Source: Puffinus mauretanicus (lineage: Eukaryota; Chordata; Aves; Procellariiformes; Procellariidae). From it: a stretch of DNA of 64,000 nucleotides. A program made the translations under genes and the position numbers. Every line of letters begins with the position of its first letter. Within the stretch, counting starts at the first letter, position 1. This document shows, one piece after another, positions 34,101-44,975 of the stretch. The notes beneath the pieces are model-generated. The model did no database searches, was not told the origin of the DNA, and saw nothing but the letters and a program-made list of their open reading frames with translations. The stretch spans positions 4,426,005 through 4,490,004 of the forward strand of contig JAJKFH010003504.1 in the NCBI GenBank assembly GCA_023333565.1, given 5' to 3'.

Positions 34101-36893
34101 GCCAGAGTACGTATTTGTTTAGCCAGACTCTGAGTGATTTAGCTTCATTACTAAATAAAATAAATGATTTTCACAGCAAGGGGCTCAGTATTATGTCATT
34201 ACTCTCAAGACAATTCTTTAAAAAGAATGATACTGTTGATATTAAAAGAGTTCTTATTTCTGTTAGAAACTAATTTTGGATACTGTTTGATAAGATAAAT
34301 ACACGTTAGATAGATTAACTGGATAAAAAGATCACTTGTGGAGAGCAGGCTGCAGGGGATAAACTGTTTTAGAGTGCCTGAATTAATTATATTTTTCTCT
34401 TTTTTTTTTTTTTTTCAGGAGTTGTATTGTGTTTACATTATTTATTTATATAAGCCATATTACTGCAAAAAATCCCAAGCTAGTACTGATATATAAGGAC
34501 TTTTGCTGTCCCATGAAAGTTTGGATTTCTAATTAAGGGTGTCTTCCACAGGGTATTTGCAAAACAAGGAATTCCAAACTATATAATGGATGTCACTTTG
34601 TTTGTCCCTACCATACTGTCAACACTGAGGCAGGTTTAGATTTGGACAGTGAAAAATAGCTTACTTTTAATTTATATCAGTAAGGAAAATTCTGCTAACT
34701 CTGCATAACTTGTTTTGTCCTAAGTGAAATATTAGTATTGCTTTGGTTTAATCACAGGATGATTGTCATAATATTTTGCATCTTCATAACACTTTTCAGT
34801 CAATCTGTTTAAGGATTTGCTGTTCTTACATCAAATCAACGAAGCCTTTATGTTATTGCCACATTTCTGGTTCTGCCTAATGTATTTTTCAGAGAAAGGG
34901 CCACTTTTATTTACTTTTTTTTTTTTATCACTCCAGATGCAATGTCAGCATTGAACAAATAACAGAAATATTTTATGGATGGGAAAACTGTAGGTTAAGA
35001 TCTATCTTAAAACAATCAATGCAGAAGGTAGGCTGTCAGACTACCCTTCCCCTTCTATACAGCAACATAATCAGAATATAATTGAATTGTAGGCTGGAAG
35101 AAATCATCCAAAGAAGTCATCCAACCCAAGATGGCTTTGTTCAGGATGGGGCCGTGCAAACACCACATACTGTGCATCACTCCCTGTAATGTGGCTGGAC
35201 ATGCACCTTACCACCAAAAAGCAGGGCCAGGGAGGATGCGCATTCACGGGATGGGGCATGGTAGCATTCTCCAGCTCTGTCACCCAACGGCTGTGGGCAC
35301 ACCCTTACGGTAACCAGACACGCATCTGTCACAGGAGGGGGGATGCCTACATTTTAGCTGTGTAACAGACACTTACGGCATCACCTGGCATTTGCAGAGC
35401 CTTTGGTGAGGGGAAGGCACAGAGTTCAAAATTTCATCCCTATCACAGCAAATTAAGCTGATAACTCTTGCATTACCATAAATGTACATGGAAAACAATT
35501 GATCACAATGTATTTTATCCGGAGCTTTAACCAGTATGAAGATCACTTCCATATTTCCTCCTCAGCCTTCTCTCCTTGACACTAGGTAACCCCCATTCCT
35601 CCTCAACTTCCAGGGTGGAACCCAGAACCACGCCAGTGCTCCAGCTGAGGCCTCATCCATACGCAATAAAACAAAATAACTGTCTACTGTGTCCTTATAC
35701 TGCACTGATGTTAATATAGCCCACAGTGGCAGTTTCCTTTTTTGCAACCACATTTTCCATCCATTGATATTCCTCTGTGATCCATCCCAACCGCCAGATG
35801 CTTTTCTGCAGTGCTATAGCTTAATTATTCCCTGCTTGTACTCCTGCATTTCATTTTCTTCCTTTGCCTGTGCTGAATTTCATCTTACTGATTTTACATT
35901 GAGTTTTAATCTTATCCTCCAAAGTGCTTGCCACCTTGCTCAGCCTTGAGTTATTCACAAACTTTACAAAAGTATTGCCCAATTCATCTTTCAAGTAATT
36001 AACGAAAATAACAAGTAGTCCCAAAGAGGGACAGCTCAGGAAATACACTTGCAGGATTTCTGTTACCCTCCCAGTTTATCAGTGCCATTTTCAATGACTG
36101 ACTATGGTTGTGCACATGCACATCACTCTCAGAGTGGTTCCCTCTGGACTATATTTCCCTAAGCTGCTACTGAGAATGTCCCATGGAGCCAGAATAAAAA
36201 TCAAGATGCAATACAATTATTGATATCCATCTCATGAAAGAAGGAAATAAGATTGATTTGAGTTGCTCTTGATGCACATACATTGGCTGCCCCTTAGAAA
36301 CTTTTTATCCTCTCAGTCATGATACTTGAGTTGCTTGGATCTCAGTGTTTTTCTGAGTATGGCAATTAGGTTGCCTGGTGACAGCATGGAGTTGGTGCCT
36401 TCTCTTTCCTTCTTTAAGTGTTACATTTGCCCCTCTCCAGTCCCATGGGTCCTTGCCTATCCTCTTACAGACCTTCAAGTAAATGAAGGGCTGACAAAGA
36501 GGCACACACTGCAAATCTGACACAGGTTTACCCCCTGGTTCACCTGCTGTGACCAGACTCTACACCCCAAGAGCACCCAAGGCTGGATGGGACACGCCAT
36601 GCCGCATGAGTCCTTGATGAACTTACTGCACTGGTTGGAACAAGTACACCGAGCACTGGCAGGGAGTCCTTCATGGTCCAGCATGTAAGCCCACATGGCC
36701 CAGCGTGAAGGGCTTCTTCCTTGAGATGCTGGGCTACAGTGGATGGCAGGCAGGGAGAGCAAGTCTCCACTGTTCCCATTTCCTCTCGTTATTACTGATT
36801 TTAGAGGACAGGCAAAATGTAGACTCAAGACCTGTGTTGTACCACTTGAGACTGTACCCTGAAAATAAAACACTTGAAGGAATTTATACTTAC
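31129..36893 (-). other. DLG2: DLG2 intron (5.8 kb)
   Basis: Noncoding between two GK exons. It contains an old CR1 copy (35080-36520), homopolymer T tracts and a GGAA/GAAG-rich stretch near 33437-33460. No nested gene was recognised. On the plus strand a long T tract followed by CAGGAGTTG at 34400-34425 resembles a splice acceptor, but antisense to the gene and with no exon evident. Confidence 0.8.
35080..36520 (-). mobile_element. Old, diverged CR1-like LINE
   Basis: Three segments in CR1 order on the minus strand are readable. Near 35088-35125 there is a 3'-region phrase (ATTGTAGGCTGGAAG, then GTCATCCAACCC). At 35600-36050 the antisense of the reverse-transcriptase area shows CCAGCTGAGGCC and TTCACAAACTTTACAAAAG, then ATTAACGAAAATAACAAGTA. 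Near 36424-36480 there is an upstream phrase, CCCTCTCCAGTCCCATGGG. All frames are broken. It resembles the older CR1/L3-type lineage more than the young avian copies. Treating these as one element is inference. Confidence 0.5.
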
Positions 36894-37003
36894 ATCAGAG
36901 GCTCCCATGATTTAGGCTTAATGAAGATAGCTATGGGATAGAGTTGTGCAACTTGTAGTCGTTTGATAGCATTTCCTGACACATCGAGTATACAGTGCTT
37001 GCC
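36894..37003 (-). CDS. DLG2: DLG2 exon, GK domain core
   Basis: A 110-nt exon entering in phase 0 after the AGG codon that ends the upstream exon. It encodes [17 protein letters not shown], then [15 protein letters not shown], and exits in the split methionine codon of the next exon. The acceptor is TCTCCAACAG and the donor CTGAT|GTAAGT. These are core beta strands and the connecting helix of the GK fold. [10 protein letters not shown] is DLG2-like; DLG1 has IAQLYPISIF and DLG4 has [10 protein letters not shown]. One oddity: the codon at 36905-36907 reads TGG (Trp), where PSD-93 as I remember it has Leu (KSLEPLM) and paralogues have Met or Ile. Confidence 0.97.
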
Positions 37004-37705
37004 CTGTTGGAGACAGATGAGGATGTGTTTATTTTTGCAGAGTTTGCTGCAGATCAGCCAAAAGACGGGAAGCGACGCGGTGCCCTGCCATGGGGCCATA
37101 ACTGGCACACCAGGGAAGGGGACCCCAGGGCACGCGCTCCACTTCCCTGTGCTCTTTCCTTGCTTTGGTGCTAATATAAAATATACACTGGAGATATGGG
37201 AAAAAACTTGTTTTTTTATTTTTACTGGGATGAACTTTGCGGGGGGGAGAGGATTTTCTTCAGAGATGAGGAAAATCAGTTCATAAAAGTAATAGGATAT
37301 CTACGTTATTACTGGATAATTCAGTTCTTGTTTGTGTCAAAGACTGCCTGTGTCACCTGAGGCAAGTCATTTAATCTTTCCGTGCTTCGTTCTTTCTCCT
37401 CTGTGAAAGTGAGATAAGTTTATTTACCTCTCTTACAGAGGGAAGAGGGAAGGCTGTTTTGGGGTGTACCTAAGGCACTGTGTTAGATCCCTGAATCGAT
37501 GGCACTACATCCATGTACAGAAAGCGCCAACAATGATGTCATTCAAAGTCAGAGACTCCACTTGTGGAGTCATTATAAAGCCTATAAATATTAGGATGCT
37601 GTTTTGCAGATATTTTATAGTTTTGGCAGAAGAATCACGTCTGAGATACAAAGTGGAAACAAAACAGATCATGTTGCATGGTCAATAAAACTAGTGTCAA
37701 CCTAC

Positions 37706-37878
37706 CCTTTCTGCCACGAATCTCACAGACTGGACACTAGTTCCATATAAATTATCATTGTACTGCCCAGCTTCTATAAATTTGTGCTCTTGGATATCTT
37801 TTTCCATTTGTTCTCTTGAAATGACAAAATGATAATCTCTCCCATCCACTTCATAGTCACGCTTTGGCCGTGTGGTAT
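37706..37878 (-). CDS. DLG2: DLG2 exon, GK domain ligand-binding region
   Basis: A 173-nt exon that completes a split histidine codon (C|AT). It encodes [18 protein letters not shown], then [20 protein letters not shown], then [19 protein letters not shown]. The acceptor is TTTCATGCAG and the donor AGG|GTAGGT. In true guanylate kinases the equivalent region binds GMP. In MAGUKs this surface is known to bind phosphorylated partners such as [21 protein letters not shown] and RFVAER match DLG2; DLG1 has TSREQ and YNNHLYG, and DLG4 has VSREQ and RAVAER. Upstream intron 961 bp, downstream intron 702 bp. Confidence 0.98.
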
Positions 37879-38839
37879 CTGCATGAAACAAAAGACAGAA
37901 GATCAAGAAGTCTGTAAAAACATTTCTTGCAAAAAATGCTGCAATTAAGGTTTGCTCAGCTGACAACGCTGGGTCTGCTGTAAGTGGAGGTTCTCCACAT
38001 CTGGAAGCATATCTTTGGCTACTACATGTTGTTTTCAATGGAGTTATGACAATAAAGCTGCTTTTCGTAGCAACACCTTCTGATGTTTACCTCCAATCAA
38101 TACTTACAGGCTAACATAAAATTAGGGTTTACCAGAATTCAGTTTTTTTCAGCAGGATCACACACAAACCTCACATACAAAATGCATTCCAGATTGTAAA
38201 TCTAATCCTATTACAGTGATAATATGAATCGCAATCTCATCAATTTAATTTAGCCTTAATTATAAGCTGACGCTGATCTCATCTCTAGCAGTTTTAAGCT
38301 GGTATATTTGCAGAGACAACAGTTTAAAATGAAGTAAGACTGCAATCAGGGCTTGAAATAAACACACAGCGAGCTTTAATGATCCAAGATATAAACACTC
38401 TGCTTAATTCAGGGTCTAATATTGCTTTCAGATTAGACAGTCTAGATCTCACACAAATCATAGATTACTCCATATTTTTATAGGTGGATGCTGTGTAATT
38501 GAGTTGAAACATTTTACATTTTACCAGTATTTCAAACTTTTATCTTATTTAAAAACCACAGATTAATTGATGAATAAACCGAGTTAGTGGCTAGAAGGTT
38601 CCTTGTTTAAAAAAATGCTACAGCTTTTGAGACAATTCTTTTGAGAAATTCTTTCCAGAAGAATCACGATCTTTTTTTCGTTTGTTCCTTTCAGCTTTTT
38701 TGTCCAATGGAAAAATGGCTTTTGAGAAACTCAACTACATATAGTTCACAGATGCTGCTTTCGCAGCAATTTACTTAATGTATGGCACCAAGGGATACAA
38801 CTCACTCAGCTGCAGAACGAGGAGTGAAATCATACTTAC

Positions 38840-38941
38840 GCGGTACACACGACCCAAACTTATCAGGGAATTCAGATATCAAATCATCGTTGATCCGATC
38901 TTTCATAGGACCCAGAATAATAACCGGCCTGGTGTAATTAA
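38840..38941 (-). CDS. DLG2: DLG2 exon, start of GK fold (pseudo P-loop)
   Basis: A 102-nt exon completing an isoleucine codon (A|TT). It encodes [20 protein letters not shown], then [13 protein letters not shown], and ends with C of the next histidine codon. The acceptor is TTGTTGTTCAG and the donor CCGC|GTAAGT. Active guanylate kinases carry a GxxGxGK ATP-binding loop here. This sequence reads LGPMKDR, so the ATP-binding glycines and lysine are absent, as in all DLG proteins, and the domain is a binding module rather than an enzyme. The exon is nearly invariant across DLG paralogues. Confidence 0.98.
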
Positions 38942-39678
38942 CTGAACAACAAAAAGAAAGGCACATTTTGATGATCTTACTGGTAATAACAGTAAATCTT
39001 TCCAAAGATGCACTAACCAGAGTTGTTGCGTTTTTGTATGAAGTGAAAACTTAGGTGTACATTTTATTGACATGGATAAGGAAAACAGAACAAGTACCAC
39101 TCATTTTGCAGAGCTCTGTGATGGTGCATGCACATGTAGTCAAACGACTCTGTGGAAGTATATGTATTTGCTATTGCTCAACAAAGTCACTCCCAAATGC
39201 TTGCAGATGGACTCTCTCATGAGGCACGGAAAGGAGATTGTAGGATTTTTTCTCCTCAGTTATATGAGTGCATCCCCCATTAAATCAGATGGGTGTGCTC
39301 CCATTTTCGGTTTGCCTTCCTGTAGGGGCATCTACCCTGGTTAGAGGCAGATGTCACACGAGAAGGAAAGTCATAAAGGCTTCCCATGTAACAATATTGC
39401 AGTAAATCTAGAAAAACTGCATCAATAATTTGTAGACTGATTAATGTATTTATTAGTACATGTATTAGGCCATGAGAGCATATTGGGGATGTTAGGAAGC
39501 GGGGGCTAGCGAGGGAGACCCTTACATCATTTCTTTTGTATGCGATAGACCAAGTGGCCAAGCAAAAGGAGCCACAGAGAATCTGGGGCTGGCACAGCAA
39601 GACTTACTGCTCTGCTGTCCCCCAAAATGTGAAATGAAAAATATAAGGAACAGTGACAGAAAGGCAGATGGAACTTAC

Positions 39679-39729
39679 TTTCCTGTCTTGTGACAGGTTC
39701 ATAAGAAAGGATGCAGTCTTCTTGGCCTC
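39679..39729 (-). CDS. DLG2: DLG2 exon, SH3-GK junction
   Basis: A 51-nt exon encoding (R)GQEDCILSYEPVTRQE and the first base of the next isoleucine codon. The acceptor is TCTCTCATCAG and the donor GAAA|GTAAGT. It is constitutive in the family and accepts upstream exons ending in phase 1, so the hinge exons can all join it in frame. YEPVTRQEI is the extra SH3 strand region preceding the GK fold. The cysteine in GQEDCILSY is unusual; mammalian DLG2 as I recall has Leu and DLG4 has Ala at that position. Confidence 0.96.
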
Positions 39730-42700
39730 CTGATGAGAGAAGAAAGAGAAGAGATTGAAGCTGACAAGCAACACGTCAAGTACTAAAGCTTGATAAAATG
39801 CTTCACATAGAGACAGATCGGGTTCGACACTTCTCTCTGGTAATGCTCTCACCTGAACCATTCCAAAGTCCCTCATAACTTCAAAGTGCAGAGATCACTT
39901 TTTTTCCTTCCCTCCCCTGCTACGTGTTTCAATTATCTTTGCTGAAATTGGGCTTTTTCAATGATAGGCAATAAGGCTTCATTTATTGATTTGATAACAA
40001 GGCTGTTTACAAGGATAGTGCAGAAATTTAAGATGCAATTCGTTTGTCTGATTGTTGAGGCCCTAACGTGCTTCTACAGGGCAAATCCACAGGCTACCTA
40101 AACTGAACAATTTTTATTCTCAGAATATATACATTTTGGTTGATTGTCCTTGTGTGCATAACCTCCATAGTCTACTTTATTCACAGCCTGACATCTAGCT
40201 ATGAGCTATTTGCTGACCCTTATCCTTTCCCTGAACACAAATCTCACAGCATCGTATTTTATGCACTTATCCTCCCTCCACTCCTGTTAGGACAGTGCTG
40301 TTTCCTCATGGTGACATTCAGGGAACTAAAGCAGAGAAATTTGCCACGAGAAAGAAGTGGCACTGTCTGGACCATGACTTGGGTGCAGATGTACAGCCCC
40401 GATGCATCACTGTCCTCTCCTCTACGAGGGTGCAGGAGGAGAGGGGGGACGATTCTTCAACCTACTGCATGAACAATTCCTGAACATTTCTCTTTCTGGG
40501 TCACTGTCACATACTTGGTACCGCTTAAGGGCTCTGGCAGGTTCTAAATATGACTTAGGCTTAGCAAGGTTTAAAATTATGATTTTATTTTTACTCATGT
40601 CTTTGAGAAGATCCACAGATGGGATTTTGCAACTAATTTAGATACTACAGAAGAAAGAGTGTCATAAGGGGTACCAGTGCTTTATAAAATAGACAGGCTT
40701 GCCTTCATTTCATCTGCTTGCACGCACTTGAGTCCGTGTTACATTATTCTGGTGGGCACATACAGGGGAAGAGTGCTGCTTGACACCTGATGGACGATGT
40801 AGGTAGGATTTAGAGGGTCCTACATCTCACCCTGAAGTAGTCTGACTGCCATCTGAGTCACTCTTGAGGATCCATTAACTATATTAACAAGATTTGTATT
40901 GGACGCAATGCCTAGCTCCCAAGAAGGTACAAAACTTTTTATGGTTTAGTCTTAAGCTGACTCCCACCCCATGAATCTGGTATGTTGATAGATATTTTTT
41001 ACGATATATTATCTAGACAGCTGTGAGAAATGTGTAAGAAAGCTTTTCGAGTAAAAATAATGTTGTAATTAAGGACAATGACAGAAAAAGCAAATAAAAA
41101 AATGTACTGATGTGTTAGAAGAGAGGGAGAAACAGGCAGGGCCAACTCCAACCTAGCAATAGTGCTGAAGCAGCAAAGGAGAAAACATAATTTTTAATAA
41201 AAGGAAGACATTAGACAGCTTTTGAGGGCAAGGCAACATAACATATGAGGAGTGTGGATAATGGATTTTCTTCTCTATTTGCAAATGTTTGATACTGTAA
41301 TCCCTTGCTTAACTTTGCCTTTTTGCAAAGTTAAAAACCTAGAATTATTGTTACACTAGGTTTTATATATGAGATGCATTATTCTCCCTTAAGTTTCTCT
41401 GGAAATTTTGGAAGTGATATAAAACTCAGGATGTCCCATTCCCCTGGAGATGAAACAATTCATTCTCCAGGCTGGATGAGGACGCTCCTGCACTGCCTGC
41501 CCTCCAGCCCCCAGGAGCCAAGGTTATGCTTTTCCCCAGCCTGAGAAAGTCAATCTTGGGGTGGGCGATGAAGCCATCATGTACTAAGCGTGTGGAGGGG
41601 AGCCTGTTTGTACGAGTACAATCTTAAACTCAAAAATACTTGTTTCAATGGCATACAGATCCGCAGAGGGGGATTCGTTTCAGCTCATTTCAGAAACCTG
41701 TATCGTGACTGCTTATGTCTAAGCAAGTCCCTAGATACCCTTTGGAGTCAATGGGTGCCTACAAATAGGCAAGTGCTTATTCTAAGACATGAGTCATCTG
41801 ACCTATTTTAGATGTCTACTTTGGGATGAGAGAAAAAGTCAGAAGGGTGTGTTTGTCTCCATTGTCCCATAACGGCATTTAAACAGCAAGGTCAGATGCA
41901 GACATCTGCATTTAAACAGTAGAATCCCATGGGAGTGACAGTGACAAGAGCAACTGAAGGAAAATAGCCAATAACTCCGACACTATTGTTTAAAAATTTT
42001 TCTGTGGGCTAGTATTTGGCTTTGGCACAGAATTATAACCAGCACAAATAAGACAGCACAGATTTTACCTTCTGTTTTGCCCAGTCTCTGGCAGACATGT
42101 TCGCACGCTAAAGCTGTCGTTATCCACGCTGTCAGTCGGTATGGGCTAAGGAGACAAACGAGCCTGTCGTTTCACAGAAGTCTTGTGAATCTGTGGCCAG
42201 ACTGAAGGCAAAGAAAAAAGTCCAGCCCACTCAAATTGTGCTGAAGCTTAAGCCATTGGAAAGGGTTGCGGCAAGTAAGGAGAAACTTTGAGGCTGACTG
42301 TGATACACAGGGACTTAAAGATAGATATCTGCCCGAGTGAAGGCTCTTCAGCACTGAGTTTCAGACTCAACGTGGAGTGTGAGCGTGGGGGAAAGCTGCA
42401 CCATTTCCACTACTTTTTTTTTCTGGAAAAAGGGCTCGGGAAGCTCAAGTTTCTATGTGAATAAAATCCTTCCAAGTGCTGTCCAAACAAAATCCTGTAA
42501 GTCTCAGAGGCTAACATGCATGTTAACTGTACCAGATGGTATTCTTTAACGATCTCTACTCACTCAGTACTGCACGGTTTTGAAGTAGTCCATAAAGTAT
42601 TAAGTAGAATGAAGAGCTCTAGAGTCGATCAATAGTCGGATTGCTATAACCTTGTGATGGCTTTGAGGTGTGAGACACAGTTCAGCAGGACACGGGCTCT

Positions 42701-42789
42701 TATTGATCATTTGACTAAGCCTCATTTACCACCCACATTAACAGCTTAATTAGCACAGGTTAGCTACATTGATCAGGAAAATCTTTGTG

Positions 42790-42931
42790 AAATTTAACAC
42801 AAAACAAAAAGAGAAAAAAGAAAAAGCCCAAAGGATTTTGGCATGATCCCTTGTTCTTCAGTAAAATTCCACAAAGTCAAAAAGAGAAGAAAAGAAAGAA
42901 GATAAGGAAAGAGAACAAAGAAAAAGGAAGC
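42790..42931 (+). repeat. Purine-rich low-complexity tract
   Basis: Mostly A and G (for example AAAAGAGAAAAAAGAAAAAG and GAGAAGAAAAGAAAGAAGAT), interrupted by about 50 bp of mixed sequence. Simple low-complexity DNA in a DLG2 intron. Confidence 0.75.
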
Positions 42932-44910
42932 TTTCCTAAATCTAATATTCTTACGAGTAAAATTATTGGAGGGCTTTCAGTTTCCGAGGTTCATTATGGC
43001 TCTGCTTCCCTTTGTTCTTGGTTTGCCTGTGGGTGAGTTCTCGTGCTCAGGAAGAGAAGAATAACCTGGAGTTTGTTATAACGCGCAGCCTCTGTAAACT
43101 GGGCTGAGAGGTTTTGTGTGGTCAGATGACTTTCATAAGGACTACTAATTTCAACTTTTTAAAAGATTTTATGGTGTTTCAGAGGAGTAGCCCTAAAATG
43201 GATTTATGGTGTTGCCTCTGTTTTCCCTTTCTGCTTAGATGGCAGAGAGTCTGTGAAAGACTCAAAATCACAGTTTCCGTGTAGACCTGGCAGATATCAG
43301 GCATTTTTCGTGTAACCCATAAAAAGGCCCATTTCCTACTGTCTTGCCAGAGCATCCAGACCTTCCACAGAGCTGGTGTAACTGCACCCTGCATGTGAGT
43401 AATGGGGCAGGAGAGCTGCTGTGAGCTGCCGTGGTGCAGCCACCGTGTAACCAAACGCCCACCCTCATCGAGCACCTTATGCTGTGGGAATCCATGGATT
43501 TTGGCATCCTATTAATGGCTGTGAATGAAAATATCTATAAAGGGTTCTAAGGCAGGGAATAATAAAAAAAGTAGTACTTATGAAGACAGCTAAAAATTAT
43601 TTATGACTTTAGAAAAATCAAAGGGAATTTTTGTGTTCATTAAAATTGCTGGACTAATGGTGGCGGTTATCATCAATACACATGTGAAATACATGTAGAT
43701 GAGACAAATTAATTCTATTTTTGAGCCCTTGCCTGAATTTTGTTGCTCAGCTGGATCTAAAATCAAAGAAGGCTTATTTTTCTGTTACCATTCATTTTGG
43801 TTTTGGGCTAACATGGATTACCTGTGTTGGACTTGCAAGATCTTGGAGAAATCAATTTCTTGTTTTGTTTCATCTGCACAGACTGCACTGGACAGTCAAT
43901 ATCCTAACCTCTATTTGGCTCAAAATCCCTTTCCTGGACCTCTATTTATGTAAGTAAACACATTACTTTTGGAAATATGTTGATAGCTATGAAAGGCTGG
44001 AAATCCAATACATAAAAAGATCATCAGCAGTCTGAGAATGAACTTATGACTGAAAAGTGGTCTATCGGCACTTTATGTGTAAGATCACTATAGCTTGTGA
44101 GAGCAGAAAATGAGACTTCAATACTTGTGCCAGTTTGAGTGTGCCTGAATAATACAGTAATCCTTGGGGAGTATAAGAGCCGACGTAAGTGTCCTAATTA
44201 ATCAGTGGCCTAACATAATAATCAGGACTCCTTTAACCTTGTTCTGAGTCTTCAAATCTCATTACAAGAGTGACTTGCTGACTTGCTGAGAGAGGGTAAA
44301 AATCTTTGTTTCTAACAATTTTCCTTATTTTTAACTTTTAGTCATGTATTGCCTCTCTAGGTAATTGGTGCAATCATAACCAGTTATGCAATTAGGCTAA
44401 ATAGATATGGTAATGTGTGTGTAATTTTGATGACAGCTATAAAAACCTTTACTGAACTACATGTAAGAGCATTACCACACATATGCAGTAAAGAGAGTTG
44501 AAATTCATGGCCATTGTGTAAATCATGTCTCGCAAAATAAAAACTGATGAGTCCACGGTAAAAAATATGTTCTTACAAGCTTGGTTTGAAAAAGAAATCA
44601 GAACATTTTAAGTTACAGAACTCAAAATAAACTTTCAATCATGGTTTGATTAGCTGGTTCAGGGATAAGTCAAAGTTGGCTGTATGTGTCTTTATCACAA
44701 CGAGAACAATTTTCTGCTAGGCCAGGACTTTATATACCACTCTGCAAACTTGGTTTTACTGCTGAGAACAGGTGCAAATCAACTAACATGGTTATAGCCT
44801 TCATATTAGCGCGGCCAATATGATGCAGTGGCAGCTGTGTGGCAGCTCAGCCCCTTTCAGATCAGACCAACATTTGTTCCTCGCTCAAAAATACTTTTAA
44901 ATTTTTATAA

Positions 44911-44975
44911 AGGGCCAAATTCTGCTGTCAAATGTATTTGTGGTTCGCCCTGAAGTTAATGGAGCTGAAGGTTAT
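44911..44975 (+). repeat. Old amniote repeat remnant
   Basis: AGGGCCAAATTCTGCTGTCA, then CCCTGAAGTTAATGGAG, resembles the start and central palindrome region of an old interspersed repeat of birds and reptiles, the same phrasing as at 9011-9066 and 25541-25650. Confidence 0.45.

Noticed and set aside
34400..34425. Long T tract plus CAG resembling a splice acceptor on the plus strand
   Set aside because: Antisense to DLG2, with no open, recognisable exon after it; a simple T homopolymer explains it.
36475..36873. 132-codon minus-strand frame next to a GK exon
   Set aside because: Not joined to the DLG2 frame by splice sites and outside the exon, which ends at a clear GTAAGT donor; partly overlaps old CR1 sequence.
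39280..39600. 106-codon minus-strand frame between DLG2 exons
   Set aside because: Intronic, no homology and no flanking splice sites in register with DLG2.
40140..40472. 110-codon frame with a hydrophobic N-terminal half
   Set aside because: No family resemblance, intronic and antisense to DLG2; chance frame.
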